A DNA stretch of 64,000 nucleotides from JAGWNR01 sp964565685 (GCA_964565685.1 CAZMFR010000003.1:21280-85279), one strand, 5' to 3'. Numbered from the stretch's first letter, positions 8,148 to 16,787 are shown. The notes: generated by a model not told the origin, from the sequence alone. Translations and numbers: made by a program.

Positions 8148-8846
8148 CTAATACGTCAATTCTATCGTCCTGTTTACTTTCTTTGGACTGACATTCGAAC
8201 AGTCTGCAATATGATTGTTCGCAGAATCACTTGAATTATATCCGATATTATATCCAGCCGAAGTTATGTCGGTATAATCATGAGAATTTCCGAGAATAGG
8301 ATTCAACTGATAATACCTCTCTACAGTCACTGCGGCACAGCTTTGATTTGTCGTGCCATCGGTCGAGAAAGGAACATAAAAAGTAAACTTATAAATATTG
8401 CCCGACGAATTAGTTCCTGGAGAGGTTGCGAGATTATCTATGCAAGCTGCCGTCCCTATGCATTCATAGACCGGAATCGGAGCACCGGATGAAGAACAAG
8501 TGATCGGCGTTATCGGAGACGAAGTAGAAAAAGCGTATCCGCCGTTTGGACCAGCCCAATATTCTGCACAACCGAGGCCGCTGTCGGCGGCATAAAAAGC
8601 ATTCGATGATTGCGTAGCGTTTGACGACAGAACGAATTCCTTGCGGCTGATGGTAAGCAGAGAGACGCCGAGGGCAAGAACGATCGAAGCAACGATCATG
8701 GCAAAGAGCAGCGTATAACCGGAAGAAGTAGAAGGTCGAAAATGCTCTGTCTGCCGACAGACACTGTCAGTCGAAAGCCGTGAATGCTTACACTTCCTTT
8801 CAACTCGAGACTCGGGGCTTTCTACTTTTTTGAAAATATTTCTCAT
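8148..8846 (-). CDS. Minor pilin, PilX-like, with an extended leader
   Basis: A 232-residue type IV pilin-like protein. After a 43-residue leader comes the processing site SSG|YTLL and a hydrophobic helix (FAMIVASIVLALGV), then AFYAADSGLGCAEYW, the N-terminal pattern of PilX-type minor pilins. It would be cut and methylated by the peptidase encoded at 11114-11893 and help start or cap the pilus in the inner membrane. The leader is far longer than the usual 6-15 residues and is encoded by a palindromic repeat. It is the last of four consecutive minor pilins, spaced by only a few bases. Confidence 0.82.
   Translation of the reverse strand: MRNIFKKVESPESRVERKCKHSRLSTDSVCRQTEHFRPSTSSGYTLLFAMIVASIVLALGVSLLTISRKEFVLSSNATQSSNAFYAADSGLGCAEYWAGPNGGYAFSTSSPITPITCSSSGAPIPVYECIGTAACIDNLATSPGTNSSGNIYKFTFYVPFSTDGTTNQSCAAVTVERYYQLNPILGNSHDYTDITSAGYNIGYNSSDSANNHIADCSNVSPKKVNRTIELTY
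8712..8830. repeat. Palindromic element within a prepilin leader (1 of 4)
   Basis: AAGAAGTAGAAGG near 8723 opposes CTTTCTACTTTTTT near 8818, with an inner TCTGTC-TGCC-GACAGA hairpin. It ends right at the codons for SSG|YTL. Confidence 0.65.
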
Positions 8847-8854
8847 ATCATTGA

Positions 8855-9541
8855 TTATTGCATAGGTGCATCGTACATCGTGTCTTCCAATGTCACTCCG
8901 CCGCCGCCGGTGACATCGCCAGGCCAAATGACTGTAACAGTGACGTTTGCGGCATTGCCGTTTCCACCGATATTGCCGCCACTGCTCGTTGCTGTAAACG
9001 GTTGGACATAAAAATAACGAGTAAAAGTCGTGACTGGGTTTATTCCATCCTGAGTATAGCCGTTTGAGGATAGGTCGAGAGGCGGGCATGCAGTCGTATT
9101 TATATTTAGCAACGTACAAGAAGATTGGGTTATTTTATTATTTATAGTATCGATCATACACAGACCAGAGCTAGTACAACCTGTTTCCAAATCGATGCCC
9201 CCGCTCTTGATCCAATAATCGCCAATGTCTAAACTAGAATTGGCGCCGATATTCAACTCGTTATTATCCACAATGTTCCTCATATATTCCATTCCGTCTT
9301 GTGCCAAATACGATGCCATGAGCTGGTCGCGAGCATAGATAGACGCCGACAAGCTCTTTTCCGCGACGGTCAATGGCCCTGCTATAGCGATCATCAGAAT
9401 GGTTATTGCCACCAGAGTCTCGACCAAGGTAAAGCCGGAAGAAGTAGAAAGCCGAAAGCCCCTAGTCGAAAGTCGGCTGTATTTGCATCTACTTTTGAAA
9501 GTTGACCATTGATCTTTGACTTTTTTTAATATATTCCTCAT
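8855..9541 (-). CDS. Minor pilin, PilV-like, with an extended leader
   Basis: A 228-residue prepilin: a 36-residue leader, then SSG|FTLVETLVAITILMIAI with the conserved Glu at mature position 5. The region after the hydrophobic helix (SLSASIYARDQLMASYLAQD) is typical of PilV/PulI-like minor pilins. Four cysteines in the globular part could form disulfides. The gene follows the PilW-like gene by six bases and is followed closely by the PilX-like gene, an order common in T4P minor-pilin operons. The leader again carries a palindromic repeat and the peptide SRCKYSRLST, like its neighbours. Confidence 0.82.
   Translation of the reverse strand: MRNILKKVKDQWSTFKSRCKYSRLSTRGFRLSTSSGFTLVETLVAITILMIAIAGPLTVAEKSLSASIYARDQLMASYLAQDGMEYMRNIVDNNELNIGANSSLDIGDYWIKSGGIDLETGCTSSGLCMIDTINNKITQSSCTLLNINTTACPPLDLSSNGYTQDGINPVTTFTRYFYVQPFTATSSGGNIGGNGNAANVTVTVIWPGDVTGGGGVTLEDTMYDAPMQ
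9436..9530. repeat. Palindromic element within a prepilin leader (2 of 4)
   Basis: GAAGAAGTAGAAAGCCGAAA near 9439 opposes CATCTACTTTTGAAAG near 9487. It abuts the SSG|FTL codons as in the neighbouring genes. Confidence 0.65.
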
Positions 9542-9547
9542 GTTATT

Positions 9548-10330
9548 TTATGTCCGTTCAGATATCGTCGTCTGAAGATTGAAATATGTCTGCGTGCTCG
9601 AAGCCGAACCGGTGTAACCGGATATATACAAAAAAACGCTTGGCTGGGTATTCGCCACAGCCGTGTTAACTTTTAAAGAATAAGCCGTAATGATGATCGA
9701 CGGATCAATGATCGGGACATACTGCGTATACGTGTTTCCAAGAGGATCCGCGCATGGATCACTTGGATAGCTCGGATCATTGGATTCCTGTTGAGCCTTT
9801 TCAATCGTCCATGTATACACTGCAGGGTTAGATCCTGGAACTTGAACTGGTTCGAAATAATACGCATACGTCAGATTGCAAGACTGACCATTTGTTTGAT
9901 CCATAGCTGTGTTCGAAGAAAGAAAAGCAATGGAAGTGCCTGAATTTGAGTTTGAATTACCAGATATTATCAATGGTGAACATTGAGCGCCTTGGCTTGT
10001 TTGAAGAATAGGACCCGTATACATGCCGCTCGGATAGCATGTATATGCGCTCCCCAACCTTATCTCGCGCGTGATCGAATCCATGGCATAATTGATGTTG
10101 TTGACAGTGTCTTGAAGCGTTTGCGATTTCTTGCTTGCATCGACTATTTTGAGCAGAGCGGCGACGGCGATCACAGCCACGATCATGAATATCGCGATCG
10201 ATACGAGCATTTCGACCAATGTAAAGCCGGAAGATCTGGAAGGAGCGGAAAGCGACAAGTGGAAATCAGAGAGTCGAGGCGACTTGCATTTTCTTTCTGC
10301 TTCATATTTTATATTTTCTACTTGTTCCAT
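9548..10330 (-). CDS. Minor pilin, PilW-like, with an extended leader
   Basis: A 260-residue prepilin: a 35-residue leader, then SSG|FTLVEMLVSIAIFMIVAV. The following DTVNNINYAMDSITREIRLG is characteristic of PilW/PulJ-like minor pilins. It is predicted to be inserted in the inner membrane by its N-terminal helix and cleaved by the locus peptidase. The start lies four bases after the stop of the upstream GspH-like gene, indicating one operon. The leader includes ERKCKSPRLS, matching ERKCKHSRLS in the PilX-like leader, because both are encoded by the same repeat family. Confidence 0.82.
   Translation of the reverse strand: MEQVENIKYEAERKCKSPRLSDFHLSLSAPSRSSGFTLVEMLVSIAIFMIVAVIAVAALLKIVDASKKSQTLQDTVNNINYAMDSITREIRLGSAYTCYPSGMYTGPILQTSQGAQCSPLIISGNSNSNSGTSIAFLSSNTAMDQTNGQSCNLTYAYYFEPVQVPGSNPAVYTWTIEKAQQESNDPSYPSDPCADPLGNTYTQYVPIIDPSIIITAYSLKVNTAVANTQPSVFLYISGYTGSASSTQTYFNLQTTISERT
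10229..10327. repeat. Palindromic element within a prepilin leader (3 of 4)
   Basis: GGAGCGGAAAGCGACAAGTG opposes CACTTGCNTTTTCTTTCTGC-like sequence; ATTTTCTACTT near 10313 closes the element. It ends at the SSG|FTL codons. Confidence 0.55.
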
Positions 10331-10333
10331 ATT

Positions 10334-11110
10334 TTATTGATTCTGTACTGCTATCTCCCCCGTTTCATTCACAACGATGGAACGGGTCGATGTCTTGCTA
10401 GCATCTTCGACTTGAATCACGGCATAGGCGCACGGCGGGGCGTTTGTGGGACACAGCGAGCTGCCTTGTGCGACAATGATAGCATTCGGGTTAGGTCGTT
10501 TGAAAGTGATGTCGACAGAGGTGATCGAATTTCCAGTGGTCGGGCAAGGATTTCCGGTGGTCGGAGGAGCGCTATTTTCGACATATAGGCATTTTATCAA
10601 TCCGCCGCGAGCGAGAGTGTAAGTTGTGATCAATGAGTCAGACGAAGATGTGTAAATTCCGTCTCCAAATGAATTATTGCCATTTGATGGATTCGAGTCA
10701 GCAAACAAGATCATCTGGCTCGGATTACCGCCTAGATTGTTTATATTAAAATCCATCCCAAAAGGATAGTTAAAATTCTGCGCAGAGCCCACGGTAGTCC
10801 CTTCCACGTTCAGACCGTACGATTGGGCATCGCGCAATGCCAATGCGACATCATAAGACATGCTGGTCAGAAGAGTGCCGTCATTGAAACTCCCATAATT
10901 AGCCACAACCAAGGCGGTCATAAAGACAAAGATAGCGATGACTACTGTTAGCTCGACCAATGTAAAGCCGGAAGAAGAGAGCCGAAAGCGTCCTGCCTGC
11001 CTATAAGCACAGCAAGTCGAAAGTCCGGAGCCGTTTTTATCTTGACTTTTGATCTTTGGCTCTCGACTTTCGATTTTTTCTTCATCCTTGATTTTCTTGA
11101 ATAAAAACAT
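10334..11110 (-). CDS. Minor pilin, GspH/FimT-like, with an extended leader
   Basis: A 258-residue prepilin: a 48-residue leader, then SSG|FTLVELTVVIAIFVFMTALV with Glu5. The following TSMSYDVALALRDAQSYGLN resembles GspH/FimT family proteins. It is the first of the four minor-pilin genes and follows the prepilin peptidase gene by three bases. The leader is the longest of the set, contains the peptide STCCAYRQAG and is encoded by a palindromic repeat. Leaders are removed by PilD, which may be why such inserts are tolerated here. Confidence 0.82.
   Translation of the reverse strand: MFLFKKIKDEEKIESREPKIKSQDKNGSGLSTCCAYRQAGRFRLSSSGFTLVELTVVIAIFVFMTALVVANYGSFNDGTLLTSMSYDVALALRDAQSYGLNVEGTTVGSAQNFNYPFGMDFNINNLGGNPSQMILFADSNPSNGNNSFGDGIYTSSSDSLITTYTLARGGLIKCLYVENSAPPTTGNPCPTTGNSITSVDITFKRPNPNAIIVAQGSSLCPTNAPPCAYAVIQVEDASKTSTRSIVVNETGEIAVQNQ
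10975..11090. repeat. Palindromic element within a prepilin leader (4 of 4)
   Basis: AGAGAGCCGAAAGCG near 10976 opposes GGCTCTCGACTTTCG near 11057; CCTGCCTGCC and a second GTCGAAAG lie between. It sits immediately upstream of the SSG|FTL codons. Confidence 0.65.
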
Positions 11111-11113
11111 AGA

Positions 11114-11893
11114 TTAAAAACTTCCGAACAATTGCCATCCTGTCACCATGACCAGATAAAGACCCAGAATCAGGTATGGACCGAACGGGATCTGCAAGCC
11201 ATGCTTGAACGAACGATAGACTGCCGCCATATAGATAATCGATGCCAGAGCGCCTATCCAAAATGCCAAGGCAAGAGCCGTCAAACCGTACGCCAGACCG
11301 AGCATCCAGCCGATGCCGAGAATGAGCTTTGAATCGCCGAGACCCATCCATTCTCCATGCGAAACATACCAGAGCAAAGCAAATGGCAAGGCCAAAATAG
11401 GTCCGGCAAGGAGGCGTTGCATGCTCGGGATTATAAAAGGGTGCGCGTCATTGCCGATGAATAATAGTACGAAAGTAGCGGCGATGAAAATATAAACCAG
11501 TGGATCCGGGATTATTTTGTGCTTTATATCGTAAACAGTTATGACCATGAGTATGCACAGAATGAAAAGCTGAAAGGCAGTGACGATACTCGAAACCATT
11601 GTCACCGGCGGATAGAGTAGGAATATGATGACGAACAGAGCACCGGAGAAAAATTCAACCAACGGGTATTGCCAAGAAATCTTTGCTCGACAGCCCTTGC
11701 AAACGCCCCGTTGAAAAGCAAAGGACAAAATCGGTATGAGCTCCACCCAGGTCAATGTTTTTGCGCAAGACATGCATTTCGATCGACCTCGGATGCCGAC
11801 GCCCGTGTTGTAGCGCAGGGCCAGGACATTCAAAAAGCTTCCTATGAGCGTGCCGAGTATGAATGAGACGATGAGTATGAGATATGGCTGCAT
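11114..11893 (-). CDS. pilD: Prepilin leader peptidase/N-methyltransferase
   Basis: A 259-residue polytopic membrane aspartyl protease that removes prepilin leaders and methylates the new N-terminus. The cytoplasmic zinc-binding tetracysteine is present (CMSC near residue 40 and CKGC about 30 residues on). The two catalytic aspartates lie in TVYDIKHKIIPD and GLGDSKL. The length and seven or eight hydrophobic segments fit the family. It precedes the four minor pilins and follows the pilin at 11920-12471, so the locus carries its own processing enzyme. Confidence 0.95.
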   Translation of the reverse strand: MQPYLILIVSFILGTLIGSFLNVLALRYNTGVGIRGRSKCMSCAKTLTWVELIPILSFAFQRGVCKGCRAKISWQYPLVEFFSGALFVIIFLLYPPVTMVSSIVTAFQLFILCILMVITVYDIKHKIIPDPLVYIFIAATFVLLFIGNDAHPFIIPSMQRLLAGPILALPFALLWYVSHGEWMGLGDSKLILGIGWMLGLAYGLTALALAFWIGALASIIYMAAVYRSFKHGLQIPFGPYLILGLYLVMVTGWQLFGSF

Positions 11894-11919
11894 GATGATT
11901 GTTTTAAAGTTAAAAATTA

Positions 11920-12471
11920 TTAATTCGGCCGCACACAGTAGTCTAAACCGTTAGCCACAATCGGACTTGTCGCTTGATTTCCACAATTGAAACTAGACGA
12001 CTCAGTATTAAAAGTCGAAAGCCATGACGTCGGCGCAGGTGCGCTCTGAGCCAAAACAGAATTCGTTGTTTCAAAAATCGTGTAAAGGACATAATCGGTC
12101 GGTTGGCTTGAATTATTTACGGCGTATCCATAATCAGCATTCTTCAATGGAGACCCTGATCCAGATGGATCAGTCGGCATTTGTGAAATAAAATTAGCCA
12201 GAGTAACGACCGGCGTCGCGCCATTCATCGGACATCCATTATAAATGCTCGCCAAAGTCTGACCGCTTGCAGGATAGATTGTCGCCGGATATTGATCGCA
12301 CCTGTCAAAATACTGTTCCAGCGCCAATGATATCTGCGACAGGTCAGACGCTCTCTGTCCGTCACGGGCTTTTGCCTTTGAACCGACTAGACCGGTGACG
12401 ACAATAGCCGTCAAGACGCCGATTATAGCAATGACCACGATCATTTCGACTAGAGTGAATCCTTTTTTCAT
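11920..12471 (-). CDS. Type IV pilin/pseudopilin
   Basis: A 183-residue prepilin with a short normal leader, MKKG|FTLVEMIVVIAIIGVL, Glu5 and a long N-terminal helix, then an RDGQRASDLSQISLALEQYF helix typical of CPR pilins. Two late cysteines (NCGNQ and DYCVRPN) would close a C-terminal disulfide loop. Unlike the four minor pilins it has no palindromic insert in the leader. It has its own promoter: TATAAT with six bases before ATG. It could be a pilus subunit or a pseudopilin; the major-type pilin candidate is the gene at 16203-16730. Confidence 0.88.
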   Translation of the reverse strand: MKKGFTLVEMIVVIAIIGVLTAIVVTGLVGSKAKARDGQRASDLSQISLALEQYFDRCDQYPATIYPASGQTLASIYNGCPMNGATPVVTLANFISQMPTDPSGSGSPLKNADYGYAVNNSSQPTDYVLYTIFETTNSVLAQSAPAPTSWLSTFNTESSSFNCGNQATSPIVANGLDYCVRPN

Positions 12472-12477
12472 GTCTCA

Positions 12478-12483
12478 ATTATA
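12478..12483 (-). promoter_or_regulatory. -10 box of the pilin gene at 11920-12471
   Basis: TATAAT, TGAGAC, ATG: leaderless geometry. Confidence 0.65.
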
Positions 12484-12591
12484 GCAAAGATAAATCTATT
12501 ATGCGTCAACAGATGTCCACAGAGAGAAAATAGACTCCTCGAGGATTTTAACGCCGATATCTCAAGATAAAGACAAGAAAACAATGTAAGA

Positions 12592-13683
12592 TCATACGGC
12601 TTTCGGACGATTTTTGAACACCAGTTCTCTATATGCAAAGAAACTCTCAAAGCCAATGAGGATCGAGGCAAGTATTTGAGCGATCAAATAATGAAAAGAA
12701 AGAAATTGGACAAAAAGATATACGAGCAGTGTGTTGATACCAAGGTTACAAAGGGTTACAAGCAGATATGTCCCGGCTTGAATATGGATTTTTTCAACTT
12801 CCCTATCCTTGAATGTCCATAATTTTTGCAGGAAGAAGCTGACAAAGAAAGATAGGATGAAAGCGACGATAGCCGAGATCAGATACCATATTCCAAAAAC
12901 CCTCGTCAAAAGCCAGAGCAAGAAAAGGTCCGTAGCCGCGCCCATGGCGCCAGAGACTATGAAGCGGATGATCCGCGATTCTTTGAAAGGAAAATTGAAT
13001 CTTATGATCTTCCAGATCGCTTCGATGCCATCGGAATAGCCGATCTTCTTGCCTTCTTTGGCTGTGCGGCCGACATAGCTTATCGGGACCTCTGCAACCG
13101 GCATTTTTTTAACAAGGGCTGTGACCTCCGGCTCTATGCCGAATCTATTTGAAGTAAGCCGGGAAGAGACATCATCAGAGACTTCTCGCGTCATCATCTT
13201 GTAGCACGTTTCCATGTCCGTTATATCCATTCCGGTCAGAATATTGGAAAAAATCGTGAGAAATCTGTTCGCAAGATAATTCTTTTTCGACATTCCCGCC
13301 GGCTTTAGATTTTTAGAGAAACGAGAGCCATAGACGATTTTCGCCTCTCCAGAGAGAAGCGGCGGCAACAGCTTGTTGTAATCCGTTGGATCATATTCCA
13401 GATCCGCATCTTGGATGACGACGAAATCTCCAGTCATCTCGAGAAGTCCTGTCCGCACAGCCGCTCCCTTGCCCTTGTTTTCTTCGTGCCGAATGATCTT
13501 GTAAATCGTAGAAGGATATCCGCTGTGCTCAGCCGGTAAAACCACTTTTTCCTTTGAAAAATCATCGACGATCATCACTTCCTTTTCGAGCCCGCCGACG
13601 AGATCGACATCGGCTATCTTTTTCAAGATCAAAGGCAGAGTGCTATTTTCATTGAAGACGGGAATGATTATTGACAGCTTCAT
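12592..13683 (-). CDS. Family 2 glycosyltransferase fused to a GtrA-like membrane domain
   Basis: A 363-residue protein. Residues 1-230 are a GT2 domain resembling dolichol-phosphate mannose synthases: SIIIPVFNENSTLPLILKKI, the DxD-type VIQDADLEYDP, and a typical acceptor region. Residues 235-355 contain four hydrophobic helices of the GtrA type (FIVSGAMGAATDLFLLWLLT), thought to flip polyprenyl-linked sugars. The likely job is making and flipping a polyprenyl-phosphate sugar. It sits next to a multi-pass GT-C-like protein and between pilin genes, so pilin or surface glycosylation is a reasonable inference, not proven. Confidence 0.88.
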   Translation of the reverse strand: MKLSIIIPVFNENSTLPLILKKIADVDLVGGLEKEVMIVDDFSKEKVVLPAEHSGYPSTIYKIIRHEENKGKGAAVRTGLLEMTGDFVVIQDADLEYDPTDYNKLLPPLLSGEAKIVYGSRFSKNLKPAGMSKKNYLANRFLTIFSNILTGMDITDMETCYKMMTREVSDDVSSRLTSNRFGIEPEVTALVKKMPVAEVPISYVGRTAKEGKKIGYSDGIEAIWKIIRFNFPFKESRIIRFIVSGAMGAATDLFLLWLLTRVFGIWYLISAIVAFILSFFVSFFLQKLWTFKDREVEKIHIQAGTYLLVTLCNLGINTLLVYLFVQFLSFHYLIAQILASILIGFESFFAYRELVFKNRPKAV

Positions 13684-13703
13684 GGTTGAAATTATTCAGC
13701 AAA

Positions 13704-15488
13704 TTATTTGATAGAAGTAGAAGCAGTCGAGGTAGATTCCACTTCATAGATATATCTAGTGTCGTCCGTGAGGACGCGCTTCCAGCTATGGCTGTTGTCC
13801 AAAACATATTCGAGCGAAGAATAATCGCTCGTAGAAATGAGATATTTTGAATGAAAATCATTCAGTAGAACGCCGGCGATGGCACCTCCCTGATCTGCAT
13901 ACCATTTTTTCTGTTCCGTCACGCTTCCATGCAGAGCATCATCCTTTGCGGTCTGCTGCGCATCGCATGTCTCCGTATCACAAACATAGCCATCAGTGCC
14001 GATATGCCACCAGAGCCAATATAATTGCGGGCTATAGACATATGTCAGCCGCGGCTCAAGACCGATTATATAATTATCTTGCGGCGCATAATAATAAAGC
14101 TCTGTGAACCAGCTCCAATTCAAGTTAAAAACTATGTCGCCGGGCTTTGTATTGTCATCTAGCCATGTGCCGACATTGCGCCATTCATCCGGTGAAGGCC
14201 CATTTCCAAAGAACTGATACAGATTTAGCCCGTTAGAGAAGCATAGGTATAGGACAGCGATCGACCCGCCGACAGCAAGCCCTTTCAGTATATATTTGTC
14301 TGAAATGGATACGAACTTTTTTATATCATCAAATGAAACGGCTATATAAAGTCCGACAAACATGGCGAAATAATCGTTGAAGCGGGCGCTGATGACGAAT
14401 ACGCTCAATAGTATGCCGACGCACAAGAAGAATAGAGTCGTGCGCAAAACGTATGAGTCATAGGAATACGAGGCAATCTGTGAAGAGAGGCCTTCTTTTT
14501 TATACCTGATATATCGCGCCGCTTCGACTCCGGCGACAACGAGCAACGTGGCAAAGATATAAGTATTCGTCCTGACAAAATCAAAAAAATCGGTTGGATA
14601 CAATTCTCCGCCCTCGGCGATGTTCACTTTCTTTCCGACGATGACATCCCAAAACACCCCCCAGATGTTGTCTTGGATATACAGAAAGAATCCAGGAGTC
14701 AAAAGATAGACCAGACCGACAGCTCCGGCCGTGCCTCCAGCGCATAATGCCAGATTCCTCCAATCGCCCTTGCCTTTGTAGAATCTCTCAAAGAGATAAT
14801 AGACCAACGCTACGCCTAGCGGCAAGAAAAAAGTCGCTCCATGCCAGAATAGATAGCCAAAACTGATTATGAGCACGCCCCATCGGTTTTTCTTGTGCAA
14901 AAAATATAAAAGAAGAAGGAGGATCGCAGGCGTCAACGCATATGGTCTGGACAAGAATAGCCGGAATACCGGCGTCAAACTCGTCATTGCGAGGATGATG
15001 AGAACCCATAGAAACGGATACCTTACCTTGAACCTGCCGAGACACCAATAAAAGACGGTAAATGACAAAGCGGCGGCTATCACTGCATAGAGCTTTATCC
15101 CGAGGACGAGCGGCTGTATATAAGTGAAAGGGATTATGACCAGATAAAAAAGAAAATTGTAATAGATGAAATATTGGCTACCCTGCGCGATCTTTGTAAA
15201 ATAGATCGATTTGAAATTGTAAAAGGAATTGAAGAAGCCGTTGAAGCGCATCTCATAGGCAAACCGAAAATGGAAGAAATGGTCGTCGTTCGAGACTAAT
15301 GTATTCAAGGAGAAATACATCAGGCAAAAAACCACAAAGAAAAGCGCGAATACCAATGCGGTCTTCAGCCATTCCCTCTTGTTCACATACCTCGCTATTG
15401 GCAAGATAATTGAAGAATAAAAGGGTCCAGATATCATCGCCGCAAATCGCCCTCCGCCATTCAGCCAATCCGTGATTTTCTGCATCAT
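13704..15488 (-). CDS. Multi-pass GT-C-like glycosyltransferase
   Basis: A 594-residue integral membrane protein with about ten hydrophobic segments. The first long loop holds SNDDHFFHFRFAYEMRF; acidic pairs followed by His in the first periplasmic loop are typical of GT-C enzymes (STT3, PMT and relatives), which use polyprenyl-linked donors. The C-terminal roughly 180 residues are soluble and outside, with WSWFTELYYYAP and paired cysteines (CDTETCD). It lies upstream of and co-oriented with the GT2-GtrA gene, which could supply its lipid-linked sugar. The acceptor (pilin or other protein) is inferred from position only. Confidence 0.65.
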   Translation of the reverse strand: MMQKITDWLNGGGRFAAMISGPFYSSIILPIARYVNKREWLKTALVFALFFVVFCLMYFSLNTLVSNDDHFFHFRFAYEMRFNGFFNSFYNFKSIYFTKIAQGSQYFIYYNFLFYLVIIPFTYIQPLVLGIKLYAVIAAALSFTVFYWCLGRFKVRYPFLWVLIILAMTSLTPVFRLFLSRPYALTPAILLLLLYFLHKKNRWGVLIISFGYLFWHGATFFLPLGVALVYYLFERFYKGKGDWRNLALCAGGTAGAVGLVYLLTPGFFLYIQDNIWGVFWDVIVGKKVNIAEGGELYPTDFFDFVRTNTYIFATLLVVAGVEAARYIRYKKEGLSSQIASYSYDSYVLRTTLFFLCVGILLSVFVISARFNDYFAMFVGLYIAVSFDDIKKFVSISDKYILKGLAVGGSIAVLYLCFSNGLNLYQFFGNGPSPDEWRNVGTWLDDNTKPGDIVFNLNWSWFTELYYYAPQDNYIIGLEPRLTYVYSPQLYWLWWHIGTDGYVCDTETCDAQQTAKDDALHGSVTEQKKWYADQGGAIAGVLLNDFHSKYLISTSDYSSLEYVLDNSHSWKRVLTDDTRYIYEVESTSTASTSIK

Positions 15489-15603
15489 TATAGTCCTGTA
15501 AATATAGCACGACTGACGTAAACGACAAGAAATAATAGAATTACTTATAATCCAGCCATTATAAGAAAAAGTTTTTAAGAAAAGTTAAAATCGTGGGAAC
15601 TTC

Positions 15604-15626
15604 TGTACAAGGTAGCACCTTGTACA
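15604..15626. repeat. Perfect inverted repeat upstream of the partial pilin copy
   Basis: TGTACAAGGT and ACCTTGTACA with a three-base loop, 50 bp before the start of pilin homology; a C6 tract follows at 15662-15667. Confidence 0.8.
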
Positions 15627-15675
15627 AGATTTTGACTTAAACACTGTAAATAGGATATTTTCCCCCCATGTCGCA

Positions 15676-16121
15676 CAATAGTTCTTGTTAGTCTTCAATC
15701 AGCCAGAAAGAAGGGTTCCGATACGCGTGTTATAGCCGACGTACAGCAAGTCCGCGATGCTTTGGAAACGGGATCTACTGGTTCATCGTATCCAGATCTT
15801 AGTAACACCGCTTTGGGTACTACAGCAAATACAGGAAATACTACTTACACTTGTTTTGTAAGCAATTGGATAAATACAGGTCCTCAGACCAGTGCAATCG
15901 CTGCGCAAGCCAATGATGCTTGTTCTCAAGGTACCACAAATGATATATCGATAGTTACTGGTAACCCCGCTGCACCTGCTACATCTGCAACAATTAATGC
16001 GTATGCCATTTACGGAAAGCTTGTTTCGACTACAAATTATTTTTGTATAGATTCAAGTGGTCAAACCAATCCATCAGCGATAGCTCATGCTAGCTCTACT
16101 TGCCCTACGGCCGGTAACTAA
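15676..16121 (+). pseudogene. Promoterless 5'-truncated pilin copy (possible silent cassette)
   Basis: An open frame encoding the pilin body from IVLVSLQSARKKGSDTRVIA to a TAA at 16119-16121. It lacks the start codon, leader and first part of the hydrophobic helix of the pilin gene at 16203-16730, which lies on the opposite strand facing it. Positions 15676-15749 are identical over 74 bp to 16572-16645 (inverted); beyond that the two diverge but keep GDALETG, the YPDL motif, the DACxQGxTNDI block, YFCIDS and the final Cys. No stop codon interrupts it, and no promoter or start is visible. It could be a donor for gene conversion or a recent truncated duplicate. Confidence 0.75.
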
Positions 16122-16150
16122 ATTTCCAGGGTTAAAACGTGTATGTAAAC

Positions 16151-16174
16151 AAAAACCCCTCTCAAGGGGTTTTT
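16151..16174. terminator. Bidirectional terminator between the convergent pilin copies
   Basis: AAAAACCCCT-CTCA-AGGGGTTTTT: a 10-bp stem with a T-tract on both strands, serving the expressed pilin (minus) and insulating the partial copy (plus). Confidence 0.88.
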
Positions 16175-16202
16175 GTATGATTACGAGAAGTCTAAAGACA
16201 AA

Positions 16203-16730
16203 TTACATACAAGTTGTGCTAGCAGTACCAGGAGTTGGCTCAGAAGTACCTGTTCTTCCTGTCGAATCTATGCAGAAGTAGCCAGATGTATTACTAACCA
16301 AGTGCCCATATATAGCATAACCTACTACAGTAGTAGCAGAAGTACCTGTTGCAACGATATTTATATCATTCGTGCCACCTTGTTGGCAAGCATCATATGC
16401 TTGAGTATTAATCGCATTTACCTGAGAGCCAGAAGTACTCCAATCATAGACAGTGCAAGATGTATTCACTGGATTACCAAATGAAGTCGAACCGGCATTA
16501 TTCGTACCGGCGGTGGTAGTAAGATCAGGATAATATGAACCAGTGAACCCCGTCTCCAAAGCATCTCTTATTTGCTGTACGTCGGCTATAACACGCGTAT
16601 CGGAACCCTTCTTTCTGGCTGATTGAAGACTAACAAGAACTATTGATGACAATATACCAATGATGGCGATAACCACGAGCAATTCGATGAGGGTGAAACC
16701 GCCATTTCTATTTGCATTCATTTTTTTCAT
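16203..16730 (-). CDS. Type IV pilin, probable major subunit
   Basis: A 175-residue prepilin with a 12-residue leader ending NRNGG|FTLIELLVVIAIIGIL, Glu5, and an RKKGSDTRVIADVQQIRDAL alpha-1 helix. The globular part is rich in Thr, Ser, Gly and Asn, with Cys pairs (TSCTVYDW, DACQQGG, YFCIDS, final TTCM). It is preceded by a strong extended -10 promoter and a roughly 50-base leader, unusual here, which suits high expression. A partial second copy lies inverted just downstream. Most variation between the copies is in the surface-exposed region between the cysteines. Confidence 0.9.
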   Translation of the reverse strand: MKKMNANRNGGFTLIELLVVIAIIGILSSIVLVSLQSARKKGSDTRVIADVQQIRDALETGFTGSYYPDLTTTAGTNNAGSTSFGNPVNTSCTVYDWSTSGSQVNAINTQAYDACQQGGTNDINIVATGTSATTVVGYAIYGHLVSNTSGYFCIDSTGRTGTSEPTPGTASTTCM

Positions 16731-16787
16731 TTAAATTAAAATTATATCTTTACTAATAATTAAGCTTATAATTGAGCTTTGCCCATC

